Source: Linyphia triangularis
Lineage: Eukaryota > Arthropoda > Arachnida > Araneae > Linyphiidae
Direction: 5' to 3'
Assembly: GCA_963978545.1 (NCBI GenBank)
Contig: OZ021732.1
Location: forward strand, 28,860,123 to 28,924,122
DNA length: 64,000 nucleotides
Part shown: positions 24,704 through 36,367 of the stretch, one piece after another
How positions within the stretch are numbered: the stretch's first letter is position 1
How the letters are laid out: every line of letters begins with the position of its first letter
Program-made: the position numbers and the translations under genes
Notes under the pieces: generated by a model
What the model was told of the DNA's origin: nothing
The model's input: the letters and a program-made list of their open reading frames with translations, nothing else
The model's database searches: none

Positions 24704-24849
24704 GTAATATTTATGAAAATATTTTTTAACTCGATAAAAACAACTTCGATCAAACATTTAATTCATTGCACCTCAATGATAAAAAAAAAATCTGTAATTT
24801 ATAGTTTAAATCTGGAAACCTTGGCTAGATTGTTGCTTTCTGTCTTTTT

Positions 24850-25215
24850 CGAATAGAAAGTACACTCGTGTACAAAATTAAAGGAATCTGTTTCTCGCTA
24901 ATAAATTTTTAGTGATGCAGCTTATACACATGAAACTCACTTGAAACATATTTCTGTAACATAAGAATAAATGAAACAACACAGTCATAAAATTATATGC
25001 AATGTATTCAAAGGGGTACGTATAAAGTCATAGAGTACCATTTGTATGCTATACAGATTTTAAGTATCACACAAATCGAAGTGTTATCTTTAATAATATG
25101 TATGACTTCCATTAACATATTTTGTTTTCTCATACTGCCATTAACATATTTTATCATAAGAACTGACGGGAAAATTGTCCATCCCAATTTTACGACGGTC
25201 CCCACACTTGATTGA
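24850..25215. repeat. Possible DNA-transposon remnant
   Basis: ACTCGTGTACAAAATTAAAG near 24863 looks like a transposon terminal sequence, and TCCCAATTTTACGACGGTCC near 25182 may belong to the same element. The ends do not match well enough to fix limits, and no transposase motif was seen. Confidence 0.2.
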
Positions 25216-25360
25216 TGAAACTCGGATCAGTGGATTTGTCTGACGTATATCTAAGAGTGGTGTTCACAATTTTCAATCGTTTATCCAATGCACCATAGTG
25301 CACCGCAAATGTCAAACAAGATTTTTAAATCAATATTTCATCATTGTAGACTGTACTGTA

Positions 25361-25396
25361 ATAACGCTTCCTAGCTAAATAGATAGGAAGCGTTAT
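25361..25396. repeat. Perfect 13-bp-arm hairpin in the intron
   Basis: ATAACGCTTCCTA (25361-25373) and TAGGAAGCGTTAT (25384-25396) are exact inverted repeats with a 10-nt loop. It could be a miniature element or a structured RNA segment. Confidence 0.7.
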
Positions 25397-26985
25397 AACA
25401 ATGAAAATGTATACTTTACGTACATTTTTCTATCCTAGAGCCCAGTATCGCAATATAACAAATATTGACTCCATGAGCTTAAAAAATAATTACAGTAGAA
25501 CTTTTTACTATAACTAAGTTTCTTAGCACCAAGCAAATGTATAATAAAGGAATATGAATTGTGTTTATTAACTGTTATGGTATATTTTATCTTACAGTTG
25601 CTCTGTATAAACTATTTATAATGTTTATATGTACTCTCTAAATCACTGCTCTGTTACAAATATCACCAACCATGTATATGTGGATATGTCTTGTAGCAAG
25701 ATTCAATGCATCAGGAATTCTGCTCACATAACTTGAAAACATCTTTAAAGTTGGGATGGTCAATTTAGCCATATATTAATATGATAATAAAATACAAGGT
25801 TAACACAAATGTTAAGGGGGAATCACATCTTCTATTAAAAGCCAACTTAGTTATATTTTCAATTTATTTGGCCCAAGGTCAATACAAGGGTCAAACTGCT
25901 TCCATGAGTGATTTTTAAGAACTGTACCACTACATTAATGGTATACTCTATTCTTTTACGTATACCTCAACGTACACTTTGTAATTCATTTTGCGTCTGT
26001 ATTGTTTTATTTACAGTTATGTTACATAAAGATAACTCTTTGATGTTGTGCGTTCAAGTTGTTTTAATGAAATGTTATTGGCGGAAAACTGATATTTCTT
26101 TAATTTTGAGTGACTTTTAAATATCTTAAAATCAGCGAAATCGAAACAGGAATAACTTTTGAACAAATTCCCTGTCAAATACCTCTATCCTTCTTAGATA
26201 GGGCTTAAAAGTATATTCATTCAAAGATTGCTATCAAGTTGTAGCAAATAGATAAACTTTTTAAGAACACTAAATTAAAAATATAATCAATATCCACGCC
26301 ATTTTCGTAGTGAAATGGCCCTGTTACTATTTTTTATTCATTAACAAGAGTGTGTAATTTAAAATAGTTTTCCGTGTTCATTGCATGAAATTTATAGATG
26401 ATGATTCATACAAACTCTTTCATCTATAGTATCTTTTAATTCACAGATATAAAATTTAATTACGCAAGTAATTTAAAAAAAAATTATGAAAATACGCATT
26501 TTTGGAGCCTTATTTGTGGTAATCATACGAAAACCTGATTAACCTTTTCCAACAAATGTCTTGTTCTCTGTTTATGCAACTTTTCGGCCCGCACTACCCA
26601 CCACGTGTCCATTTGTTTTAACTAAGAGGCTGCAAATGGTGATGTCAAATTGTGTCGAAACAATCGGTTGCAATGCCAAGTTGTATACATTTTTAGATTC
26701 ACTCTCATCGAGGGAAGTTAGTTTATTAATTTAAGTTAATTCAGCAATATTTAACTATTTAAAACCTTGCAAACATAAATAATAATATCGTTATTATTGG
26801 TATGCTTAAAAAGAATACTAAATATTTTTTAACAAGTACAAAATATCGAAAAAGAAATTCGACAAAATACGTATTTAGAGAGGCATTATAAGATGGATGA
26901 TTTACATGGCAACTGTACAAAAAGAAATCACAAAGGATTACTTTCAAAATGGAATGATTTAAGAGTATAAAGAAGCTTTTTTTTT

Positions 26986-27889
26986 TTATATCTTGGGCCT
27001 TAAGCCCAAGGGTATCGTTTTCAATTGCTCAAAAGTGTGGTCTGGTGTCCGTCCTTTTTTAATGTTTGCGCATGCGTAGGAAAGGTATTGTGAAAGCATG
27101 CGCCTGCTCAGCCTGCTTGTATAAAAAGAGATATAGTCCGAGAGGCAACTGCAATTTTTGGAATCCATCGAACAACATTCTGAATTTTTTGTTGAAATTG
27201 GAGAAAAGTGAGTAGATTACAAATCCACTGGTCTGCCTTGGCAAAAATAGCCGAAATTGATCAAAAATCGACTTGGAATGAGTTGAACTAAAGTCCGATT
27301 GCCAAATATGCTATAACTTGACATAAAGAGAACAAACTTTTTCGTCTGGCAACCCACTGCATTTTGATTTTCAATGAGAAAAAGCGCAAACGATTTCTGA
27401 TCTCTGGCTCGGAAAACTTGTACCTTTTAAAAGTAAGCCAAACTGGCGACATCAGTTACGTCATCAGTGACGTAATGTTTATTGCCAATTTGGCTCATTT
27501 GTGAGTAAGCCATAGCCACACATCCGAATCGTCTGCAACCTTCTTAATTGAAAATTAAAGAGTAGGGTTACCAAATAAAAAAAAATGCTCGTTATTTGGC
27601 AAGTTATGGCGCATTTGGCAATTGGATTTAGTTCAACTTATTAAAAGTCGATTTTTGACCAGTTTTGGCCATTTTTGCCACGCAGACCAGTGGATTCGTA
27701 ATCTACTGACTTTTCTCCAATTTCTATAAAAAAAATCAGAATGATGTTCGATGGGGTCCAAAAATTGCAGTCGCCTCTCAGTGTAATATATACTGATGTT
27801 GTTCAATTGTATTGATGAATCGATGCTTTATAAAACTCAAATAATAAAAAAAATTTCAATAGGCTTGAACTTAAGGCCCAGGGTAAGCT
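26986..27889. mobile_element. Foldback-type element with long inverted arms
   Basis: The left arm (about 26989-27310) and right arm (about 27595-27889) are inverted copies. Pairs include CTTGGGCCTTAAGCCCAAG with CTTGAACTTAAGGCCCAGG, 'ccactggtctgcc' with 'cagaccagtgg', and TCAAAAATCGACTT with AAGTCGATTTTTGA. About 280 bp separate the arms. There is no transposase. Long imperfect arms with a short middle fit a foldback or long-TIR element. Confidence 0.65.
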
Positions 27890-28088
27890 GAGCATCGGTT
27901 CTAAGCCGGTTATTATTATTTTTTGTCTCAAGATTGGTGCACAAAGAGCCTATTAAGTTCACAATTCAGTCTAACAAGTGAGGGAGTATTTTTAAGATAT
28001 ATTGTCATTCTATTTTCCAAAGTACAGAATTCGATCTCGATTTCCTTTTCTCTTCTATATTTATTTAGTTCACAAATTTATTTTTTAG

Positions 28089-28227
28089 TAGGGGTAAATG
28101 TGAGTTATGTGTGGAATGCTGCAAACAAGATGGTTCAGAAAGCATCAGGGGCAAGTGCTTTTGCTGTGAGGTGACCGTGGTTTGCAAACGCGACTGTACA
28201 AACGATAAAATTGCACAAGCATGTTAA
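28089..28227 (+). CDS. Cysteine-rich protein, terminal exon
   Basis: The upstream exon leaves two bases (AG), and this exon completes the codon and stays in frame to TAA at 28225-28227. It adds about 46 residues including GKCELCVECCKQDGSES and GKCFCCEVTVVCKRDC. The pattern GKC-V-CC-D-S-GKC-CC-VTV-C matches the repeat units of the large exon, which is strong evidence that the two belong together. Two acceptors are possible, TTTTTTAG|TAG and TTTAGTAG|GGG. They differ by 3 nt and keep the same frame. The stop follows a final Cys. An AATAAA lies at about 28664. No ATG is present, so this cannot be an independent gene. Confidence 0.7.
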
Positions 28228-28369
28228 TGCAAGTGGAATGTTAAAAATGTAAATGAGAATTGGTTGAATAATTCGGCTATATTTTAACAAAGAAAGGAAT
28301 ATCACGAGGATTTCTTTTTTTTTTCTTTTTTTAATTTGTTATGTAAATGTATTGTTAATTTCGTTTTAT

Positions 28370-28560
28370 TATTGCTAATTAAGGATTTAATTACTAATTT
28401 CTTATTGTTATAGATTGTCAATTTTTAATAGTCATTGATAATTATTTTATTACTAATATTGTTAAATATTGTTACTTTCTCATTGTTAAATATTGTCTAT
28501 TTCTTATTGGTAAATAACGTTATTTTTTCATTGTTAAATATTAATTTCTAATTTTTAAGG
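28370..28560 (+). repeat. Degenerate tandem repeat in the 3' region
   Basis: The phrase 'cattgttaaatatt' or a close variant recurs about every 30-40 bp (near 28460, 28482, 28530) with 'tttcttattg' between. It lies downstream of the Cys-rich stop codon and may be in its 3' UTR. Confidence 0.4.
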
Positions 28561-29021
28561 AGAGTTATTTATTCATAATTACGAATTTTTAGTTCCTAAT
28601 TAATGTCTTTATTATAATTATGTTAATGAAACACTATCAAAATGTAATAATTCTTTGTCGACCAATAAATATAAACCTTTTAAAATGAGCATAGATGTGA
28701 AATTATTTATACTGATTTCTTATGTATACAAATATAAGCTAGAGTGTTTTTATATTTCTGCAAAAAAAAAAAATGCAATGGACAAACTGAGTAATCGTAA
28801 ACACGATAACTTAAATACTATAAAAATTGCTATCAGAATAAGAATTTACTACCATCATTAAAACTCAAAATTTGCAAAGTTAGTACACTCCACACAAATA
28901 GTATGAAATTTTCGTTTAAAGCTCATATGCAAGGTATATAAAACATACTTGACCTTATTACATATTTCCAATAATACTTATTGAAATAAGTATTAATATT
29001 AAATATCCAAGCGTAATACAA

Positions 29022-29755
29022 CTAGGGATGGGGAACATCGCACAACTTTCAATTACACTATAATAATGATATGTATTTGTGTCATTTACCGTTTTTGTAT
29101 TTTCATCGTTCATTTTACAAAAATGACCAGTTTGGAGACAATTCTTGTTTGGGCCAAAAAGAAAAAAATCTTCCATCAAAATGATGATTTTGACGATGCA
29201 CTTTTCGATAATTCTTATATTATCCTTTTTTATAAGTAAAGCTGAAGAGAGAAGAAAAAACGATCGTTGATAAGGTATACTCAAAGAAAGAGAACTCTGT
29301 GTTAAAGGCATTCGTTTTTCAACTTTTTACCCCATTAAAGCATTTTTAAGGGAATTTCGGAGGTGGGGATGTTTAGAACACCTTAAGAGGCATTACCACA
29401 GCAATTTTAAACAAAACCGTTAGAGCCGTTTTTTAGCACTTATTGGAAAACATGATTTTTCCAATAGAAGCTACCTTATGCGCATGCGCGATTTTAACAA
29501 AAACCTTAATGGTAGAACTCGTAGTCACCACTAACCTCCACACCAAATTTGAACATCCTAAGTCAATTTGTTCGGGAAGTATGCTGACCATGTACACACA
29601 GACGCACAGACAGATATTTTTTCTAGATCACTTTATTGAGATCAGGATGTTCTAAAACGTGGAGAAATGCTAATTTTTTTATTTTTTTTATTTTTTTATT
29701 TTTTATTGAATACTATACTTTTATTACCCTACGTATACATATGGGTAATGAAAGT
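29022..29755 (-). mobile_element. DINE-1-like element, copy 4
   Basis: On the minus strand it ends GCGATGTTCCCCATCCCTAG at 29022, followed by T. Its head, ACTTTCATTACCCATATG with an inverted partner, is at 29755. The GCGCATGCGC block is at about 29479-29488. The 70-codon open frame at 29443 runs antisense to the element and matches an antisense frame in copy 3. It arises from repeat DNA and is not a gene. Confidence 0.65.
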
Positions 29756-29767
29756 AAAAAATAAGGA

Positions 29768-29788
29768 CACGTGATCATATCACGTGCT
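29768..29788. repeat. Short hairpin with two E-boxes
   Basis: CACGTGAT-CAT-ATCACGTG, a perfect 8-bp-arm hairpin in which each arm contains CACGTG. It lies just outside the head of DINE-1-like copy 4. Confidence 0.5.
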
Positions 29789-30109
29789 TAATTTTCAAAT
29801 CCTTACATTAATTTTTAAATCCTCTATAGTTTACTAGGAAATTGAAAGGGCCCTAAGGCGTCCTTTGAAAAATAATAAAATATAGCAAACACTTTAATTT
29901 GATCGACACGAAATGTTTATTACATTTTTTTTCCTTTTGATACTGTTCAAATGATAATATATAAAATGATAAAAAAAAAAAATATTTGACAAAAATACTG
30001 TATTTAATGAAGAACCTCTTGAAAAACTACATTACATATGAATTAAATAAGGAAATTGAGTGCATCATTTGTATTTTCACTGACAACAGGATCGGTGCAA
30101 TAATAGATT

Positions 30110-30594
30110 TGGGGTATATTATCAATCAAATCGATTATCTTCCTATTCAATAACATAGCGACGATTCTCTTGTCAGAGTGTACTTAGTATTTGCATCTAA
30201 TTTCGAATAATAAAAGCATCCCTTGTAGCAAAATATGCAGCAAACTGCGTTTCAAAATTTATTTCTTAAAAATAAACGTGAATTCATACATTCACGTCCA
30301 AGTACATTTTATCTATTCTTATGATCGATTAAATAAATCGATATATTCAATAATGATCGATTAAAATTCTTTCACTTCACAGCTTAACAGAGTGAAGCAG
30401 GCAGCGAGGAGGCCTAATTAATTTTATAAATCCTCTTGCCATCATCCAATTAAGCTGAAATTTGACAGACCAATTCATTGTCGAAAAGAATGCATTAAAT
30501 TAAGTTGGGGTTTTTTTTTTTGGGGGGGGGAGGCTGTTACTATCACCAAAAAGTCGCTTTTATACGCTTCAATTGGCGCTTGATATTACTTCTC
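30110..30594. repeat. Dispersed repeat family R1, two partial copies
   Basis: Around 30190-30310 the family appears in + orientation ('gcaaaatatgcagcaaactgcg', 'aaacgtgaattcata'). From about 30410 it appears in minus orientation (TTGCCATCATCCAATTAAGC, AAAAAGTCGCTTTTA). The minus part continues beyond the hAT-like insertion at 31864. Confidence 0.45.
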
Positions 30595-30602
30595 GTCAAA
30601 AC

Positions 30603-31855
30603 CAGTGGTAGAAGTGGGAAAATAAAAGTGGGGGTTGATGCCCAAAAGTTGGTGATAAGTACATCCCCCCCCCCCCCTCCCCAATAATAAATTTTATTAT
30701 TTTGTTTATCATAATAAAAATATTAACTAGTAAGGAAATAATGTATACTTCCTAACACTAAAATTGAACAAGGGTCCAAACTCTAGCCTGAACAACTGTA
30801 TTATTTTAATAAAAATTAAGCGAACTAGTTTTTTTACTTGGAAGTAAAGGATAAAGTGAAGTATACTTCCTAACACTAAAATTGAACAAGGGTCCAAACT
30901 CTAGCATGAACAACTGTATTATTTTAATAAAAATTAAGCGAACTAGTTTTTTTACTTGGAAGTAAAGGATAAAGTGAAGTATACTTCCTAACACTAAAAT
31001 TGAACAAGGGTCCAAACTCTAGCATGAACAACTGTATTATTTTAATAAAAATTAAGCGAACTAGTTTTTTTACTTGGAAGTAAAGGATAAAGTGAAGTAT
31101 ACTTCCTAACACTAAAATTGAACAAGGGTCCAAACTCTAGCCTGAACAACTGTATTATTTTAATAAAAATTAAGCGAACTAGTTTTTTTACTTGGAAGTA
31201 AAGGATAAAGTGAAGTATACTTCCTAACACTAAAATTGAACAAGGGTCCAAACTCTAGCATGAACAACTGTATTATTTTAATAAAAATTAAGCGAACTAG
31301 TTTTTTTACTTGGAAGTAAAAGATAAAGGGAATTAATATTTCTATATTATATACTTCTTTTATTTTAGATTTTATAGTGAATTTCTTTGATTTTAAATAG
31401 TGCTTCTAAATGTGCATACTTTCATGAAATTAAATTAATAGAGAACTCTAAAAGTTTTTTTAAAAAATAATAGTTTTTCCTTATATGAAACAAGAATAGA
31501 AATTTTACTTTAAAATAAGTTCCTCTAATGTTAAAAGTTGACCAAATGAACAGTATTTGTTAATGAAAATACTTAAATCTTTGTATAAAGTAGTATAATA
31601 CATTTTTATAATAGTTGATGTATACACACCATAAATAGCTTTAAAGTTTTCGAATGTATAAAAATGTCACTTTTTCTCCGTGTCACTACATTTAAAGGTT
31701 AATGTTATTTTCCTTAAGTAGTTTTTAGAATTATTGAGTGTTTTTAAAGGTGAGGGGATGGATTTCAGTGGTTTTAGAAGTGGAGGGACGCGTGGGTATT
31801 TTCTTGAAAAGTGGAGGGACACGTCCCCCCGCGTCTACCCACACTTCTAGCACTG
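30603..31855 (+). mobile_element. hAT-like DNA transposon, non-autonomous
   Basis: Left end CAGTGGTAGAAGTGGG. The right end, read inward, is CAGTGCTAGAAGTGTGGG. The 8-bp GTCAAAAC directly flanks both ends (30595-30602 and 31856-31863). CAGTG-type termini with an 8-bp duplication define hAT-like elements. There is no transposase frame, and half of the element is a tandem array of 118-bp units. It has inserted into a minus R1 copy, whose sequence resumes after the duplication. Confidence 0.8.
30744..31333 (+). repeat. Tandem array, 118 bp x 5
   Basis: Units begin TATACTTCCTAACAC at 30744, 30862, 30980, 31098 and 31216. They are nearly identical, with single-base variants such as 'tagcctg' versus 'tagcatg' near each middle. 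Open frames on the minus strand repeat with the array and show no sign of being genes. Confidence 0.9.
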
Positions 31856-31863
31856 GTCAAAAC

Positions 31864-32180
31864 TAAAACTTAGCTGATACACTTGTTGTCGATGACAATG
31901 TTTTATATCAAGTTTTGGGACTGTCACATATAAGCCGCTTTTACACACGTTTCTATTGCCTTGCCTTAAACTTATCTTTAAATCCATTTTATTATCCAAA
32001 TACCAAGCTTAAATCAAGCATGTTCAATTTGGAGATATCTAATGACTAAAACCTTTCCCTGTTAAAATTAACTAGGCAAAATCTTCGAAAGGCTAATTAT
32101 CCCACTTGTCGTCATCCAATCGAACTGAATCTTGCCAGATAGACCCTTTGTGAATAACAATGTATACAATCAAGTTTTGG
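31864..32180 (-). repeat. Dispersed repeat family R1, pieces after the hAT insertion
   Basis: Two pieces: about 31864-31955 ('ttgtcgatgacaatg', GCCGCTTTTA) and about 32095-32180 (CTTGTCGTCATCCAATCGAA, 'caagttttgggggc'). Confidence 0.4.
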
Positions 32181-32423
32181 GGGCAAAAAGAATTTAATAA
32201 CTAGTTCGGAATGGATATTTTGTTCATAGTGGTTGAACATTCTGGAAACTCGATTTGAGCTGAAAAAAAGGCAATTGGATATATAAATTTAAACTTTATT
32301 CATCAAACTTAATTCAATCTTAATCAAAACTTATTATTCGAAACATTGTTTTTATGAGTTATATTATTATTTCTGCTCTCTCAGACACTTTGAAATGCTT
32401 CATGATTCAATGATGTGGGTGGG

Positions 32424-32592
32424 GTGGGTTGGTTGGTTGAATGGGTTGGTTCGCTCAACGATCTATGTTTATGCACAGTGACTGCCATTCAGGCCAGGAC
32501 CTACAGCTTAACGTGGATTCCGAACCACAACGAACATCCATGCCTAACGCGGGATTCGAACCCGGCACCTTTGGCATGTGAGGCCAGAGTGT
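32424..32592 (-). mobile_element. tRNA-derived SINE, family 1
   Basis: On the minus strand the B box GCCGGGTTCGAATCCCGC (about 32549-32566) is intact. It is followed by GTTGTGGTTCGGAATCC and a tail of CCAACC repeats ending near 32424. No clear target duplication was found. A true tRNA gene is excluded because no cloverleaf 3' half follows the B box. Confidence 0.75.
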
Positions 32593-33668
32593 AAGCTATA
32601 TGAGAAGAAAGATAGTGTATGTTAGTTGGAATGCTTCATTGCTAGCTCATTTTGCCAGAAAGAAAATATGCTCGCTTACAACTTTCGATGGGTTTATGTT
32701 TTAGTTACGAATACCACTATTTCTGCGCATCCAAGGAATAACTGGTTTATTGGTGATCATTTTAGTTAAGTGTTTTCCAGAAGCTGATCAAACTCGATTT
32801 TATTTATGAAAGAGCCATGTTAAGAAATACGCTATTATGTACCGAAGAGAGGACAAAATTGGTCAGCATTTAAAAGCGCCTAGCTGAAAAAAAATGGTAC
32901 AAATTATTTTAAATGGGTTCTGGTTGCCAATAACTTTTATTGGTAAGAAGAAATTTTGAATTAAGAGATGCTTGATTTTTTTTTTTTTTTTTTTTTTTTC
33001 GTGCAACACAAGGTTTCAATGGTTTACTTACACTTTCAGTGGGTTAATACCAAAAGTTGTGCTTTTTAATTGTATGTATTGCGAATAAGATATTTGAATA
33101 CTGTCTTAGAGGGACAAATTATTTCTAAGATCATTTAATTCAGGAATATCTACATTATTTTGAAATAAGGTTGAAATTATGTCTCTCGCCCCCCCCCCCC
33201 CCCCTTTTTTTTTTTTTTTAATCGGTGGTTATTATTAGTGATTAATCGGTGGTGGTAAGTGGTTATCACGAATGTAGTGTGTATTTCTTCACATAGATGG
33301 CAACACTAGTCAAAAATTTAAATTTCAAATAAAAATAGATTGGCCATAGTTTTCATACTACAGTACACTTTTTATAAGGTAAACCAATCCCTGGTTTAAA
33401 CACATATAATTCAATCGTAGAAACGCAACTTGCAGATGCTGAGCAAGGAGGAAAAAAAATTAAACACAATTTGTCTTTATCCGCTCCCTAAACCAGTAAA
33501 TTTTAAAATCACGAAAATCACAATTCAAACGTTATGTAATTCATATAATTCTTTAGAGATAAGTAAACGAGTCAAGGTCCGAATGTTTGTATTGTTTACT
33601 TTTTATACACTATGTACCCAGAACAAGAATCATATCCAAGAATTTTGACTCGTGGTGCCATCGATAGG

Positions 33669-33848
33669 TTGGTTGGTTGTTTTCAGATTATCTGGCGCCG
33701 TCAGCAACACGAGGGCTATAATGCGCCGAAACATTCGTCATTAGACAAGCCAACATACATTTACAAACACCCATGCCAACACGGGACTCGAACCCGCAAC
33801 CTCGTGGTCTAGAAGCTAGCACGCTAACCACTATACCGTTTTGTCGGC
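33669..33848 (-). mobile_element. tRNA-derived SINE, family 2, with target duplication
   Basis: On the minus strand it reads A-box-like TAGTGGTTAGCGTGC, B box GCGGGTTCGAGTCCCGTG, a body (TGACGGCGCCAGATAATCTG) and an AACC-repeat tail. The 14-bp GTGCCATCGATAGG occurs directly on both sides (33655-33668 and 33849-33862). A second copy lies at 53582. Confidence 0.85.
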
Positions 33849-33862
33849 GTGCCATCGATAGG

Positions 33863-35969
33863 AAAAATACACACTGCATTTAATATAATTACTAACAACC
33901 AACAGATTAAAAAAGAGTACTGTTTGGTTTTATCTCTCTAATAGTATAAACTGTCCCAACTATAGCTTTAGTCGCATTTACTTCTGAGGAACTAAAGTAA
34001 AGATGAATTACGGAGTTTAAAGTCAGAATACTGAAAAGGGTTTTTTCCTCACTATAATGTATGGTTAGATATTTTTTTTCCCTTTGTTTTAATAACGACA
34101 CTTATTAGAGTTAAACAAGTTCCCAAGTTAGATGGGAAAAAAAAAGCTGCATGTTATCAAGTAATATTTTGTCAATCTTTGTGTGTCTCTGGGAAACTAA
34201 CATTACATGTACAGTAGAGGATTGACCAGAAAAAATAAATTTCAATCTCTAATCAATGCAATTTCAAACCTTTCAATCTCTTTTTCTACCTATCGATATA
34301 TTGTAATTTTTCTTTACAAACAAAGACTGCCGAAATCGCATTTGAAATTTCAAAATTTTGTTCTGACATGAAAACGAAAGTGCTTTAAATTTCTATACCA
34401 ATTTAATGACTTTTAAATTTTTAATTCATATGACTGAATTACAATTTGTTGAATTCATAAATAAAGTTAAAATTAGAGGATTTTTTTTTATATGATACAG
34501 AGAAAACACAGGAATCAAATGTTGACATGCTTCACTTTATTTTCCTTTCAAATTTCATTAATAGCCTATTATTGTTGATAATTTTATCATCAAATTTCAT
34601 AAGTTTTAAATCACTTTTTTGATAGACTTTGTAATTCGGAAAACATACCAGTAAAGGTCAGAAAAATAATAATGATCATGCGAGGAAATTGGGAACTACA
34701 TAACTATTTAGAAATTATTCAATAGATGGCAGCACCAAATATCACTTAAATTTGATCACTTTTTAAAAAGTCATAGGACTAATTTTAAAAAATGTCTTTA
34801 ATAAACAAAATCATTTCAATCGTTTCAAAATAAAATAAAAAATCGACATTAGTTAATATGTTGAGTGCCACGTCAGCCATTGGTGGTGCCTGACCCTGAA
34901 CTTTGAATTTAGGCCACATCAGTTACCGGTAACGACAATGTAAAATATGATTAAAACAATGTAATTTTTTAAGTTTTATAAATAATTACTGAAATTTATT
35001 TGAAATTTACTTAATTTTTATTTATTACAAGACTGTACAATACGAGCGCTTCTAAACAGCGTGTGGCCTGATGGGGATTTCCTTAAAAATGCAGTTGAGT
35101 AAGTAGTGTGTACCGGTACTACCTCAGGGTTTGTATTCTTTGGGAGAAAAAAAAAATAAAAATAACATTAGGACAACCACAATTTATTTGGAAAAAAAAA
35201 ATCACAAACCAGATTTTTTTTTTTTTTTTTTTTTTTTATTATTATTAACATTTCATTTTTAAATATACATACAGTGTGTATTATATATGTTTGTAATAAA
35301 TTTATTAATGATTATACATAATGAAAAAATTGACAATTAAGGTTTTTCTTTTTCCCATATTTTTACACTTTAAAGTGAAAAAACTTGATTTTTTCCATGA
35401 TAGTGGTAATTTTAATTGCAGTTAGACATGTGTTTTCTCAACAAAAGGAATTATTTGAAAGAGTGTCCCGTTAAAAAAATTTTAAATAATTTTTAATGCC
35501 ATATAAGAAGCATCCTAATGTACGCAATATCTGTATTTTAATGTATGCAATAATATGTTTTAAAATAAAATAATTAGACCTGAGAACAATGCGATAAATT
35601 TAAAAATAAGAAAGGCAGAGCAAAAATAAAATGCATCAACTTCAACTCAGAGTGAAAATATTTTGATTTCCTTTTCAATTACCGATTACTCGTACTTTTA
35701 CAATAATGCAAATAATTACAAACTAAATTTAAAGAAAATTATACCAACGTATAATAATGAATTTGTTTATAAATGTTGTTTAGAAACACGATTTTTTTCT
35801 CTTGTAGAATTTCTTTGTCATTTTGAATTTACAAATGAAGAAAAATTAAATTCCTCAATTAAATTGCAATTCCTCAAAAACTCCCCGACATTTCCGAAAT
35901 TGCAAGTTTCTCTATTTTTAAACCCTTTATATTAACAGATTTTGGGTGTGAGGGAGGGGGGATCTGAGG
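33863..35969. other. No gene seen
   Basis: About 2 kb of A+T-rich sequence with long A and T runs (e.g. 35215-35237). The 90-codon open frame at 35663 lacks motifs and has the A+T-rich composition of its surroundings. A CTCF-like motif lies at 34721. Confidence 0.45.
34721..34739 (+). promoter_or_regulatory. CTCF-like motif, variant shared with 13000
   Basis: AATAGATGGCAGCACCAAA, identical to the minus strand at 13000-13020 and close to ATAGATGGCAACACTAG at 33293. Function is inferred. Confidence 0.3.
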
Positions 35970-36260
35970 TGGGCTAATTAACCCACTTGCCGTCATCCAA
36001 TCGAGATGAAACAGACTCATTGTCGATGAGAATGCTTTCTGTCAAGTTATGGGGGGGGGGGGGGTAAAAAAAGAATCTGTCCATGGCTCACGGAATCATT
36101 TGTTTTCATCATAATCATGAAGTACTATTATATATATATATACTGAGCTAAAAAACATTTAAATCAGCTGTAATTACACATAAAAGTTGGCATTGCATAT
36201 AAAGGATTTACATTAAAACCTTTATTTTTATGTTTAATTTCCATTTATCCAAACAATTTA
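35970..36260 (-). repeat. Dispersed repeat family R1, two pieces
   Basis: The first piece contains TTGCCGTCATCCAATCGAGA and 'attgtcgatgagaatgctttctgtcaa'. The second has GGCATTGCATATAAAGGATT near 36190. Between them is a G run of 14. Confidence 0.45.
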
Positions 36261-36367
36261 AGGAGTTGGCATTGCGAACATGCTCCTTCACATGGGGAGG
36301 GGGGGAATCAATAAATTTACATTTTAGCAAAACTTTTGACCCTAAAGCAAGTATTTAAGCACATTAG

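Larger units (their letters stand above)
24704..28088 (+). other. Intron of the Cys-rich gene
   Basis: Starts GTAATA and ends TTTATTTTTTAG, 3385 bp. It contains a possible DNA-transposon remnant (about 24850-25215), a perfect hairpin (25361-25396) and a foldback element (26986-27889). The intron is inferred from splice signals and from the reading frame and sequence likeness of the downstream exon. Confidence 0.65.

Noticed and set aside
23331..24707. CRISPR-like array because of regular 48-bp spacing
   Set aside because: There are no unique spacers. The whole unit repeats as coding sequence, and the window is eukaryotic.
29443..29655. 70-codon frame with a conserved partner at 21321-21506
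   Set aside because: Both are antisense readings of the same DINE-1-like block. The likeness comes from the repeat, not from protein selection.
30806..31251. Three near-identical 69-codon minus-strand frames
   Set aside because: They are the same stretch of the 118-bp repeat read three times, and successive frames overlap.
33669..33848. tRNA gene on the minus strand
   Set aside because: Only the A and B boxes are tRNA-like. The sequence after the B box is a SINE body with an AACC tail and target duplications.
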